Below, piece by piece: positions 12,386 to 23,402 of a DNA stretch of 64,000 nt. This stretch comes from Serilophus lunatus (Eukaryota > Chordata > Aves > Passeriformes > Eurylaimidae). The first letter of the stretch is position 1; each line of letters opens with the position of its first letter. Under the pieces are notes generated by a model that saw nothing but the letters and a program-made list of their open reading frames with translations, was not told the origin of the DNA and made no database searches. The DNA lies in the NCBI GenBank assembly GCA_013399895.1, contig VXBA01003121.1, positions 1-64,000 of the forward strand. The letters are read 5' to 3'. The translations under genes were made by a program, and so were the position numbers.

Positions 12386-13715
12386 CCAACCATCCCTTTT
12401 CACACCCTCTGTAGAGACAGAGATTTAGCACAAGTAGAGAGCTGAGAGTTCCTGAGGCCAGTTCCACATCCTTCTGTGGTCCTGCTGTGTGAGGGAATAT
12501 GGCACTGACAGCGGGTTTAGTTATCCAACCATTCATTACCTATTCCCATGCTGACTGCTGGAGCTGTGAGGAGAAACTTGCTGAAGCTTAGACAGCACTT
12601 TGTGCAGCAAATAATTATCCCATTATCCATCAGACTTGTGAAATCAAAAGTAACTGTGCCAACAGATAACTGTTTTGTAACCACGTCTCTTTTGCTGGAG
12701 CCTCAGACCTCAGTTAGTTAATCACAAACCACCAGTAGACTGATTTTTTTAATTAACAGTAACAAAGTCCTTAGTTTTGGCTTTCTGCCTTTCTGTAGAC
12801 TCGGCTGTTCTGTCTGAAATGACACCTAGTGAAGCCAAGTCCTTTTCTTCATAAGTGTCTTCATTTGGTTTGTGTTTTAAATTCCCCATTGCTTCTAAGA
12901 ATTACCAGTAATCAGCCCATACAAAAAGTTTATGGTGATTTCTCCTCAAACACACAACCTGAATTTTAACCTGCCTGGAATTTAAACACAACCTTCTCCC
13001 CAAGCAGTCTTAAAAATTAAAACGGCAACTTGACACAGAGTTTTGAAACACAAACATCTTTCCAATCACTTAATTTAGAGATGGCTTGATGTGTTTTAAA
13101 CTTTGGCAAAATGTAAGAATTTCGTGTTTGCTGCTTGCCAAAATGCTGCACATACTCTCCTGATAGAGCATGGAATGCTGCTCGCCCTTTGAAGTAATTT
13201 TGTTATAAATCAAACTGCTGACTCTCCATTTTTAAACAGAATCACCAAAATTCATCCATTTCAGCTGGAATGGATGGAACAGCAAAGCAGCTCATCTGGG
13301 AGTTTGTTGCATAACAGAGGAGTCAGTGGCTAGAGAAGAAAGGTGGCTGAAGAAATGAGACTGCAACCTCAAAGGCTAAAAAGAGGTAGAAAGCTCAGAG
13401 GTCACCCCAGGAGTAGTTTTAAAGTTCTCCTAGTCATAGTGGACAAGGACTATTAAAAGGTGATGCCTTTTTTATGGACCTTTTATTTCTCCTCAGGAGC
13501 ATTCTGCTGAGGGTGGTCTCCCCAGCAACCTCATTTGCCCTAATTTTGTAGGGACCAGAGTGAACAAACCAGAGTGGTTCTGTGTGGCTCCAGACTGGGA
13601 GGTTTGCTCTGGGCTCTGCAGGCCCAAACTAGGGATAGTTTGAGGTCAAAATCACTCAGAGACTGCATGTCTTTCTTTTCCCAAGAGGTGCTTGCATGGT
13701 TATAATGAGAATATT

Positions 13716-13716
<1 letters not shown>

Positions 13717-13788
<72 letters not shown>
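13717..13788. repeat. (TATC)n microsatellite, 18 perfect copies
   Basis: Seventy-two bases of uninterrupted TATC (GATA on the other strand). Perfect tetranucleotide arrays of this length are normally length-polymorphic between individuals. The apparent Ile-Tyr-Leu-Ser repeat frame is an artefact. Confidence 0.98.
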
Positions 13789-14984
13789 AAGAAGTCATGT
13801 GTTTTAAATTTTTTTTCCTGATTCTCACAGAAAAAAGGCTTCTCTTTTCTGCTTTCTTGCTCTATCAAACTCTATGCCATTTTTAGTTTTGCCCTTTTTT
13901 GTCATTACCTGAAAATTTCCTGTAGGACACCAGGAATAACTCATCTATTCCCTTCTGCTTGGGGCACTGAACCTTCCAGAGGGACAGGATCAATCACAGA
14001 CTGTTTAAAATTATCAGGGTGGTAAAAATAAGGGAGAGGTTGGTATGAATTAGGTGTGTGAGTTACAGAAGGGAAGACTTGTGTTTAGACACAGCAAGTC
14101 TTCAATTACATAAAAGATGTGGGATGGAAAGTTTGATCAAAGCAAGTCCCAGTGTGTGGGTTCAGTGCACAAAAGACCTGAGCAGTGCTGGAGAGGAACT
14201 CTGCCCCAAATCCAAATTGCATCATGCACCACTGGTTCTTTAACCTAATGCTGCATTTAGACCTCTGCTAGGGAAACATGTGTCCCCAAATGTGATCTCA
14301 ACATGTGTATTTTATATATATATATATTTATATGTCCATTTGGTTTCCATTAAACTTGAAATACATGTGTAAATTCATAGCTCTCATTTCTCTTAAGTGC
14401 TGAGTGTAAAAGACTCAGATCTGCAAAGCTGACAACGTTTCTCTTAACACCCTGTTTATGGCATAGGGAAAGCACACCTTAGGTAGCAATAATGCCATAA
14501 ATTCATTGTAATTTGAAGAATTTTGTCATAAATAGTGCAGATCGAATAGTTAAAGAAAAATAAATAATAACAATGAACAATGAATAACAATAACAATGAA
14601 TTGATATCCATGGAATTCTGAGTTTGTGCCCATTTTCCTTCAGCCCCTCTTGTTCTCCTGGGTTGGGTATTAAAGTCTCCACTTCTCCAGGCCCCTGCTG
14701 TCATACCAAGGTTGTGTTTCTCTCAGGACATTGTTACTTTTGAGTCATAGACCCTCATCTTGTAGGGATACCAGCAATTAAATTTTCTAAAGAAATTAGC
14801 CACGGGCACATGGTCAATTAGAGAAATTTCTGCCACAGTTAAACCAAGTAAATGAAAACTGAAAATTGAGCAAGTTTAGGTCGAGCAAGGCCAAGGCTTT
14901 GCCAACTCAGTGCTTATGGCCCGTGACCATGTCCTGGAACACAGGACTACAAGGTTCAAGTGTGTTCAAGTTCAAGTGTGCTCA

Positions 14985-15202
14985 GGGCCTCTCAGAGCCT
15001 CTTAGAAGTGCACTGCCCAGGCTCCCCAGGGAATGGGCACGGCCCCAAGGCTGCCAGAGCTCCAGGAGCCTTTGGACAAGGCTCTCAGGGACAGGCTGCC
15101 ATGGCTGGGGGGCCTGGGCAGGGACGGGCCTTGGACTGGGATGATCCCTGGGGGTCCCTTCCAGCTCAGGATATGGCGTGATTCCGTGATTTTTATGCTG
15201 CC
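14985..15202 (+). mobile_element. CR1 LINE, 3' end fragment of the 'aggatat' type
   Basis: The 3' end reads 'gggtcccttccagctcagga' followed by 'tatggcgtgattccgtgatt', a CR1 variant distinct from the 'aacccaaaccattctatg' type elsewhere in the window. Upstream lies a GC-rich body including 'aaggctgccagagctccagg'. Confidence 0.85.
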
Positions 15203-15329
15203 AATGCCCACGCTGCTCCTGAGATGGACCAGGCACAGATGAGGCAAATTAGAAAAATCAGCAACTTTTATGGACAGGTTGTGAGGACTCACCCAAAGGG
15301 CAAGGGAGCAGCTGAGATTCTTAAATCCT

Positions 15330-16040
15330 TGTGGTTGGAAGGAACAACAGAAGTTAGAGTTTTATTTCACATTAATATTTTATTTATTTATAGTCCCTGA
15401 CCTCCTCTAAAGGCACAGGGCAGGGGGGGAAAGAGAGGGAAAGAGAAAAGGAAGATCACTACATTTGGGTCCAGTGTTGATCCAGCTGATGGGATGGATG
15501 GATGTTAATCCTTGTTCCAGCATCGATCCCAATGATGGGATGGATGTTAATCCTTGTTCCAGCGTCGATCCCAATGATGGGATGGATGTTAATCCTTGTT
15601 CCAGCATCGATCCCAATGATGGGATGGATGTTAATTCTGGTTCCAGCATCGATCCCAGTGATGGGATGGATGTTAATTCTGGTTCCAGCATCGATCCCAA
15701 TGATGGGATGGATGTTAATCCTGGTGTCTGTGCTGGTCCAATGGCCTATGGGTTTTTTTTGGCCTCCCCCACAGGCCCGACCCTTGGCCGAGGTCAGGCT
15801 TGGGGCCAAGTTTGGGGATCCCCTTCTCCTCGTCCGTCGCTGTCATCCTCTTCTCGTCCATCCAATCTCCGTCGTCCTTCCCTGCAAAGCGAAAGAGAAA
15901 GAGATCCAGGGAGCTCTTCCTGCTGGGAAGCAGCTCTCTGGGAGTGGGCTGAGCTCTGTGCTCCTTAAATACCCCTGGGGCTGGGGGGGCTCTGAGACGT
16001 TACAAGGGGCTCTGGGCACCACGATGTCCTGTGGCACAAA
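15330..16040 (-). mobile_element. LTR-like GC-rich block containing a minisatellite (unassigned)
   Basis: Read on the minus strand, this block shows a TATA-like TATTTAAG (15963-15970), a pyrimidine run ending in a splice-acceptor-like TTTGCAG (near 15882-15890), the 42-bp repeat array, and AATAAA-type signals near 15361-15390, ending at a possible CCACA. That order is what an endogenous retrovirus LTR would give. I could not find matching TG...CA ends with a target duplication, and no internal retroviral region is present. A solo LTR is plausible; an unclassified repeat is the alternative. Confidence 0.35.
15495..15723. repeat. 42-bp minisatellite, about 5.5 copies
   Basis: The unit runs from 'ttaatccttgttccagcatc' through 'gatcccaatgatgggatgg' to 'atg' and repeats with only a few substitutions (cg/ca, ccttg/tctgg, caat/cagt). 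Because 42 is a multiple of three and the unit lacks stops in several frames, both strands show open frames with a 14-residue repeat; these are by-products, not genes. Confidence 0.95.
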
Positions 16041-16084
16041 GGGCCCTGAAAGGCGCCCGTGTCACCAAGGGCCACCCTCAGCCC

Positions 16085-16172
16085 CCCTCAACAGTGGCAC
16101 CAACTGGGGTTGGACTTGGATGATCCTTGTGGGTCCCTTCCAACCCAGGATATTCTGTGATTCTGTGATTGT
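16085..16172 (+). mobile_element. CR1 LINE, 3' end fragment of the 'aggatat' type
   Basis: Ends with 'gggtcccttccaacccagga' and 'tattctgtgattctgtgatt', the same 3' end variant as the copy at 14985-15202. The two flank the LTR-like block and its minisatellite in the same orientation. Confidence 0.85.
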
Positions 16173-19100
16173 CTTAAATTCCCACATAGACATCTAACAT
16201 ATTCAAACTAGTTTGTTTTCTATAGCTTGGGAAGCCCAGCTATGGATAAACATAAAAGGAGGTATTGAAGTCCACATGTTTAGCAGAGCATTGAGGCCTC
16301 TATTTCTACAGAATTTTTTCTCAGTGGAGAGTGTCAGAAGCTTCTCGTTCAACAAGAAGATACACAAAATGCACATGAAGTACCTGCTCAAATTTGATGC
16401 TAAATCAGGACCTTAATTGGTTGCAAATCTACAGCTCTGCCTTGAGCCTTTCTTTCTACAGGAAACCCCTTTGGCTGGGTTGAAATGAGTCATTGCTCTC
16501 TGAGTGCAACTGTGCTTATTGCAGTCAAATGATATAAAAATCACCAGCCATGAGGGCACTGTTTGCTTCTGGTTAAACCAGTAACAATTGTAGATGATCA
16601 TTCACATTTAGAGTTGCACTAAAATAAAACAGAATTTAAATTCAGTTTCTTAAAGGAAAAAATATATGAGAAGGCTGGGAGCTGAACCCAGGGACAAGTG
16701 TTAGAGGAGGATTCCTGGGTAGGAAATAGAGCTGAAGAGGCATTTCCAGGAGAGTGCCCAGCCTTCAGCACTTCTCCAGTCCCAGAAATTAAGGATAACC
16801 TTCAGAATAAAAGCTCTTGAAAGTCTGGTTCTTAACTGTCAAGAAGGAATTGACAAAGACTGAAAGGGGGATGAAGAATCAGAGGCTTCTGAGTACTGAA
16901 GTGGTTATTGGACATTTTTGATGCTAAGTTCTATTTTGGTACAGCAAATGTATGTGACAGAATTTAGATTAAGATCTAATCGAATTGGACAGTATTAAAA
17001 TGTATCATTTTGAAAGATGGGTTAAAGTTTTGAAAGCAAAAGAGACTATTTTGTTAGGCCTATGTGTACCTACATAGGAAGTTATGAGTACAAAAACTTA
17101 CATCCCTTAGAATGCATGATATAAAAAGTAGCAGGTGTCTGTCTTACAAACTTTATTTTTAATCTGCCAATGATATTTTTCACTTTATGATCTATTAGAT
17201 GTTTTTAGACCACTGTCCTGCTTCTTCCAAGTTCAATGCTGTATCAGGAGTGCCTGAAAAAGTGTTGTTAAAAGGTGTTGTAAGTCTGTTAACTCCTGTG
17301 CTTGGACATTCAGGCCCTTACAGGGCTCTTTCTTCACCCTCCTCTTTGGCAATTGCACACTGAGAAAGGGGAAATAACTTTCAAGCACAATCTGAATTCA
17401 AGAATATTCCAAGAACTCCAGTGCAATCAAGGAAAGGTTTCTGAGCGTGGACTATTACTTAGGGAAGAAAGCTCCCGAAGCAATATTGCAGATTGCGGGA
17501 AACTCTAAACATCTGTGAAATGTAGACTGTAAGTAGAACCGAAAAGAAACCCAAACCTGTGAAAACACCCAGTCAAACCACCCGGACAACTTTATCTGGG
17601 CTCCCTCTGGTGCTGCCTTAGGCAAGAAAAACACAACTCCCAGGCAACTTTATCCAGGCATCACTAAAAAGTCTTGTTTCATTAGTTACGGTCTGTGTCA
17701 TTACCACAGCCTGGGAAAAGCGTCCCCTGGCTGCTTTGGGATCTTTTAAGGTTTGCTGGCCTGTGCTTTCACTCTGAGTCTCCAACGACTGCTGTTGTTT
17801 CTAAATTGCCTTGTTAAATGCAGCTGAAAGTTGGTTTCCTCAGGGTCTGCACAGAGGACCTGAGGTTTCCTCATTTTGCATTGGCAAAAAATATGTATAA
17901 AGTAGCATTTCCTGGGATGTGATGGATTAGAAGGAGTGGAAGTGTGTCTCCTGTTCACCATTCCCTCTTTGGAGGTAGGTAGCTATTATTGAAAATCATC
18001 TTTGCTCCCCAGAACCTTTCCTCTCCCAGTGCAAAGCTCTGCTTTGGGTTCTTTACTCCATGTTTTCAGTGAGTCCAATTCGTGCCTTTTCTATTCAGCT
18101 TGAAGTTGGGGGTCTCAGCCCATTCTCTGTGTTTCCTTTCATTCTGCCAGCTTTCTCTCTTTCCAGTATGCCACTGGATTAGCCCTCTCTTGGTTTCTAC
18201 TACATCCCGTAAAAGAAAAGACCATGAGTTGCATTTGTCTCTCTCACATATTCAGTCATCAAACCTGGCATTAAGATTAAAACTCGGCATTGATTGTCCA
18301 GCTAAAGAGAACCCAACGACCGAGAATTCCTTATGAATTACCTCCTGGAAAATGATCCACAATTTAAAATGTCCAAAGGGGCTTCTGCTTCCCAGGATTT
18401 GAAACCCCACTACAGAAACCCTAAAACATACAATCTGGGAGAGAAATAAAAAGTTTATAATTCAAAAACCCACAAGGTTCTCTTTACTTTCCGTGTTTTA
18501 AGGAGGAAGAAAAGGGGAAAAAATGATTTCTTCTGCCTCACTTTAAATGTCCCAGTGTGTGAACACATCAGTTACTCTCCAGGCAAAAGTTAAAAGAGGG
18601 GCTGAAAATACAAAACCTATAATGGATGTCTAGACTCAGAATCACTCCCAACACCTTAATATTCCTGCTCCTGTATGGGAACAAGATGGGTAAGTCCACA
18701 TTCAATCAGCAGCACATTCCTCCACATTTTCTCTTATTTGTTTTACTCCACACAAATGCAGCTCAAGAGCAACTTTACAGACATATAATTAGACAGTTCC
18801 CTCCCCTTTAAAACATTTTATATTGAGTTGTCTCAAAAGGCATAAGACTGAGGCACAACTTTTATAGAAATAAAAAAAGAAAAATATTGACCACAAGGAG
18901 CAAATTAAAGTAATAGTTAAAAAATGAACTGCTAATTCAACCACATCTTCAATGGAAAATTCATATTACAATGAAAACACTAGCATATTTCTTTCTCCTT
19001 TGTGAGTTTAACTTGGAACGTCACCACAACTTTAGAACTGGATGAAAAGCAAAGAGTTTTGGAGTGAGAATTTCTAGCATCTGTTTTGCTGTGGCAGCAC

Positions 19101-22100
19101 TACAAGGAAAAAAAGGCCTTTGTGTTAAAAGATAGCTGAGGATGTTTGGCTCAGTTTTCTGTCCTTGATCTTCATGTTGACAGAGCAAATCTAATCACTG
19201 TACCCTAATTTATTTTTTCTTAGTGCAAACTATACTGCTGTACTTTCTAATTATTTCTGATGTTATTTGAGAGACATTTCCAGAACCTCAGTATGACAGT
19301 CACGTCTTACTTTTTTTTACTAGAGGTTACAAGATGTCTAATTTAAAGCTGTCAAATTAAATAATCAATTAAACCTCAGTTACAGGAGGGCCACTGATAT
19401 GATCAGAGGGCTGGAGCCCCTCTGCTCTGGATCCAGGCTGGGAGAGCTGGGGGTGTTCACCTGGAGAAGAGAAGGATCCAAGGAAACCTTGGAGCCCCTT
19501 GCAGAGCCTAAAGGGGCTCCAGGAGAGCTGGAGAGGGATTTGGGACAAGGAATGGAGGGATAGGGCAAGGGGAATGGTTTTAAACTGAAAAATAGTTTTA
19601 AATTTTATATTAGGAAGAAATTCTTCCCTGTGAGGATGGGGAGGCCCTGGTACAGAGTGCCCAGAGAAGCTGTGGCTGCCCCATCCCTGGGAGTGTGCAA
19701 GGCCAGGTTGGAGGCACCTGGGACAGTGGGAGGTGTCCCTCCTTGTCCATGGCAGGGGGTGGGACTAAATGATCTTTAAGGTCCCTTCCAACCCAAACCA
19801 TTCCATGATTCTATGAGTTTGAACTGGCAATTGCACTCCCCACCTCCCTTGTCTGGTGGTGACTTGTTTTGAGATAAAGGCCTGATGCAGCATCTTCTGC
19901 CAGAGCAGGGCTATGAACAGGACCACTGAACAGGAACTGTCCCCATCCACCCATAACAAGCTGGTTAGATCCTCAGTTAACCTCTGGACCTCTAACTGCT
20001 GAAGAAGGATGTAGGAACTGTGAGAGGAATCACTTAAGAGTAGGAATTCACCCTATAATTACATAACGACTGCCTCAGCGTACATTTTCAGGATTTTTCT
20101 CACCAGGAATGGTTAAAAAGTAGCCAGAATACGGTTTATACATAACAGGAGTCTTATTGATGTGTTAAACATTGTGGAAGCTGATATACTTGAACCAAAG
20201 ATTTAATAGCACAGCGGTTCCCCTCACATCACAGACAACTTTTGTGCTTGCAGATTGCAGGTTGCCTGACAAATAAGTGCTGAATCTTGGCCCCTGTGGT
20301 ATCACAAGTGATTTGTCATGTGCTTTCAGTCACAAGTTTTACCACTGGCAATGATGTTTTAAAAAAAGTGAGAATAGTTTTGTTTTGTTTTGTTTTCTCT
20401 TTGGAAAGCATAGTGTGGTTTTATCACTAAAAATAATAGAAGATTTCAGTTGTTTGCTGGAGTCTTTGGATCCTTGAGTTTGCTGCTCAGATGCCACACT
20501 GGGACTGAGTTTTAGCTTTCCCAAGAAGCAGAAGGAAGGGATTTTACAACAACCACTGCAGTCAGAATGTCTTTACACTGCAGCTACAGCCTCATTTAGT
20601 GCAGTGTCAGCTGAAAACAGTTGTCCAGTGACAGGAGCAAGGAGAATACAGCAAATAAAAAGCATTGTTTCCCACAGGAGTGGATTGAGTAATTGATCTT
20701 ATATCCAAGTGATCTATGGAAAATGCAACTACAGTTGTCCAAATCCAAATAGGAGAGAATTAATTTCTCCTCAAGGAAAGCCCATATTGATCAGCTGAGT
20801 CTCATTAACCACCCACGAGTCAGACCATCAAAAGTAAGTCTCAGGAAATCATTTCCTGACGATCCCTTGCCCTTCCCCAGTACAGGGCCATTAACCAGGG
20901 AAGTTATTTTTGAAGTGACTGGGATGCAAACGCTGGTTTGGTGATCCATAATCTCAACTGGGTTTGAAATTCAATCAATTTAGAACAACTCATTAGTCAC
21001 ACAGCTCTGCTTCTGCACAGGACCATCATTTTTCTGCTGCCATCAGCTAAACCCTGAGTTCCTGCCTGCATTTACAGGGAACTGGCAGTTTCTCAACCTA
21101 AGCTGCCACAAGGTCAAGGCTCAGGTCAGGACACTCAGGACACCTTGGCAGAATCACAACCTTCACAAGATGTGCCTCTGATACTTTAGTGTATAACAGG
21201 GACACAGAGGTTCAGTGCTCAGCTGACTTCTGCATGGTCTGGGATTGCTCCTGAGGAGAACCTTCCGTGGCTGAGGAGAACCATTCAGGCATCTCATTTC
21301 TTAAAGGAGAATATAAATCATCTGGGAGTTGCTATAAACCACAGGTACCATCCCCAACCACTGCAACAACTTGGCCTAATTCCCACAAAAAGACTATGTG
21401 ACCATGCTCAGAAGAGGTCTGCAAAAGGAGTTCTCTCAAGGATCTGTGTTCCCAAGGGTTATATTTTGGATGCTCCCACAACAAGGGTCTTGCATTCTGT
21501 CCAGTAAACCAGGGGTAAAGCCATAGGACAGAGTAAGAAGACCTGATACCTCCAACTAGGCTGCAGCAATTTCTGAGGCTACTCAGCTGGGACTCCAATG
21601 ATGGCACCAGACTTCAGATTTTAGGTGATTTGCCCAAAAAGGAACCCAAAAGATCCGGGCTTCCAATTTTTCTCTGTTGCTTTACCCTTGGATTGCCAGC
21701 GTGTGCTTATGGGGACTTTTCTGGATTATTAAACATTAGTAAGAAGCATGATCTCAGTTTTGCTACACACAGAAAAACCAGGTGCTTTTCTGTAAATTGA
21801 AACCTGCCAAATGACCCACTTCAAGAGTGTAGCTCCCTTTTACAACAATTTTCCAAGGAGAACAGTGCAAAGGTACATCTTGTCCTGTCCTGTGAGAAGT
21901 GTGAGAGACTTTCCTTTTCACATCTGTGCTCATTCAGACAGTTTATATAGAAAACAGGTAAAACAAGGGCTGGACCATCTCAGTCCTATGTAGATGTAAC
22001 AAAATAGACCACAGGGATCAGTCCCTGGGGCTGCCTTGTGGTGTCAGAATGTGCCTCCACCCTCTTCCAATACCCCACCAACCTGGACCAGGATTGCCAG

Positions 22101-22779
22101 GATGTCTGTGGCATCTTGCTTGGATCAGCCTGGGAGAGATATCCTAACTGCCAAAGGATGCAGAAGGAGATGGATGTCTATATAAACATGTCCAAGGAAT
22201 TCTGCAGTTGCTGTGCTTTGACTTCAACCTTAGCTTTTTCTTCATCACATCTCCCTAACCATGTCTGCAGATGGATTTGCTGCCAAACCTTTTTTGTTGT
22301 AATTTTTTATGATTATTATTTTTCTTACATTACTGGATTGAAAATCAATTGCATCAATGCAGACACTGATACTCCTTTGTATGCACATTTTGTTTAATAT
22401 AACTTGAGGCACAAAATCTTGAAACTTTAATTTCCAAATCCTGCTGGTCCTGGCAGACCGAAGATCTGTCTGTCTTTCTTAAGACTGTTTCTAAGAAGTT
22501 GCAAAGACCATCCCTTGGTTAACTTTGACACCTGAACATCACAGGCACTTTTCATTTGAATTTTCAAGGTTATTGGACTATGGGCACTGTGGAATTTCCT
22601 TGGAACTCCAAACACTGTTCAGGTGTTTTCAACAGGAGATCAGATTTTCCTGCAGAGGCTGTAGGCTCCACTTTGACTATTACACTGTGTTAAAGCAATG
22701 TGTTTGTCTTGGTTCTTCTAACCAGATACCAAAATCACTGTTTGTTGGGAAGCCAGTGAGCTTTGAGACAGACAATGGG
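16173..22779. other. Non-coding, apart from one CR1
   Basis: Apart from the CR1 at 19386-19818, I see AT-rich sequence, a (TTTTG)n run of four units at about 20378-20398, and no convincing frame. No splice-bounded candidate exon stood out. Confidence 0.65.
19386..19818 (+). mobile_element. CR1 LINE, 3' 430 bp
   Basis: This is one of the best-preserved copies here. It runs from 'gatatgatcagagggctgga' through 'aggaagaaattcttccctgt', 'gaagctgtggctgccccatc' and 'aaggtcccttccaacccaaa' to 'ccattccatgattctatgag'. The minus-strand frame across it is an artefact of the same sequence. Confidence 0.95.
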
Positions 22780-23402
22780 CTGTAGTGGCCTGGTGACCAA
22801 GAAGGTCAATGGCATCTTGGCCTATATCAGGAATAGTGTGGCCAGCAGGGCCAGGCAAGTGATTTTCCTTCTGTTCTGGGCACTGGTGAGGCCACACCTC
22901 AAGTGCTTTGTCCAGTTTTTGGCCTCTCACCTCAAAAATGACACTGAAGGGCTGGAATGTGCTCAGAGAAGGGAACAGAACTGGGGAAGGGGCTGGGAAA
23001 CCTGTCCTGTGAGGAGCAGCTGAGGGAGCTGGGGGCGTTGGTGTGGAGCAGAGGAGGCTCAGGGGGGACCTCATTGCTCTCCCCAACTCCCTGCCAGGAG
23101 GGTGCAGTGAGGGGGGTCGGGCTCTGCTCCCATGTCCCAAGGGAAAGGAGGAGAGGGAATAGCCTTAAACTGCACCAGGGCAGTTCAGATTAGCTATTAG
23201 AAAAAACCTTTTTACTGAAGGAGTGGTCAGACCTTGGAATAAGTGTCCCAGGGATATGGTGGAGTCCCTGTCTCTGGAAGTGTTCAAGAGTTCTCTGGGT
23301 GTGACCCTTGGGGACATGGATTGGAGTTGATTCTGGTGGTGCTGGGTGAGGGTGGGGGTGGATGATCCTGAAAGTCTCTTCCAACCTTGGTGATTTTGTG
23401 GT
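22780..23402 (+). mobile_element. CR1 LINE with remnant of ORF2 C-terminus
   Basis: About 620 bp long and reaching further 5' than most copies. Its + frame at 22763-23023 still encodes a recognisable tail of CR1 ORF2 (ALVRPHLKCFVQF, then EGLECAQRREQN), which lies past the reverse transcriptase domain. The 3' part continues through 'ctgccaggagggtgcagtga' to 'aagtctcttccaaccttggt'. Bases 23005-23158 are nearly identical to 42907-43060. Confidence 0.93.

Larger units (their letters stand above)
10459..14984. other. Non-coding, apart from two CR1 pieces and the TATC array
   Basis: Between the RTE tail and 14984 there are only the CR1 ends at 11638 and 12214, the microsatellite at 13717, and a small (TA)n near 14313-14330. 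No frame here resembles a protein that I know. Confidence 0.7.

Noticed and set aside
15495..15723. CRISPR-like array
   Set aside because: The repeats are directly adjacent with no unique spacers, and the context is a vertebrate genome; it is a minisatellite.
15502..16197. 231-codon repeat protein
   Set aside because: The frame is produced by a 42-bp tandem repeat without stops and runs into GC-rich repeat sequence; no start context or domain supports it.
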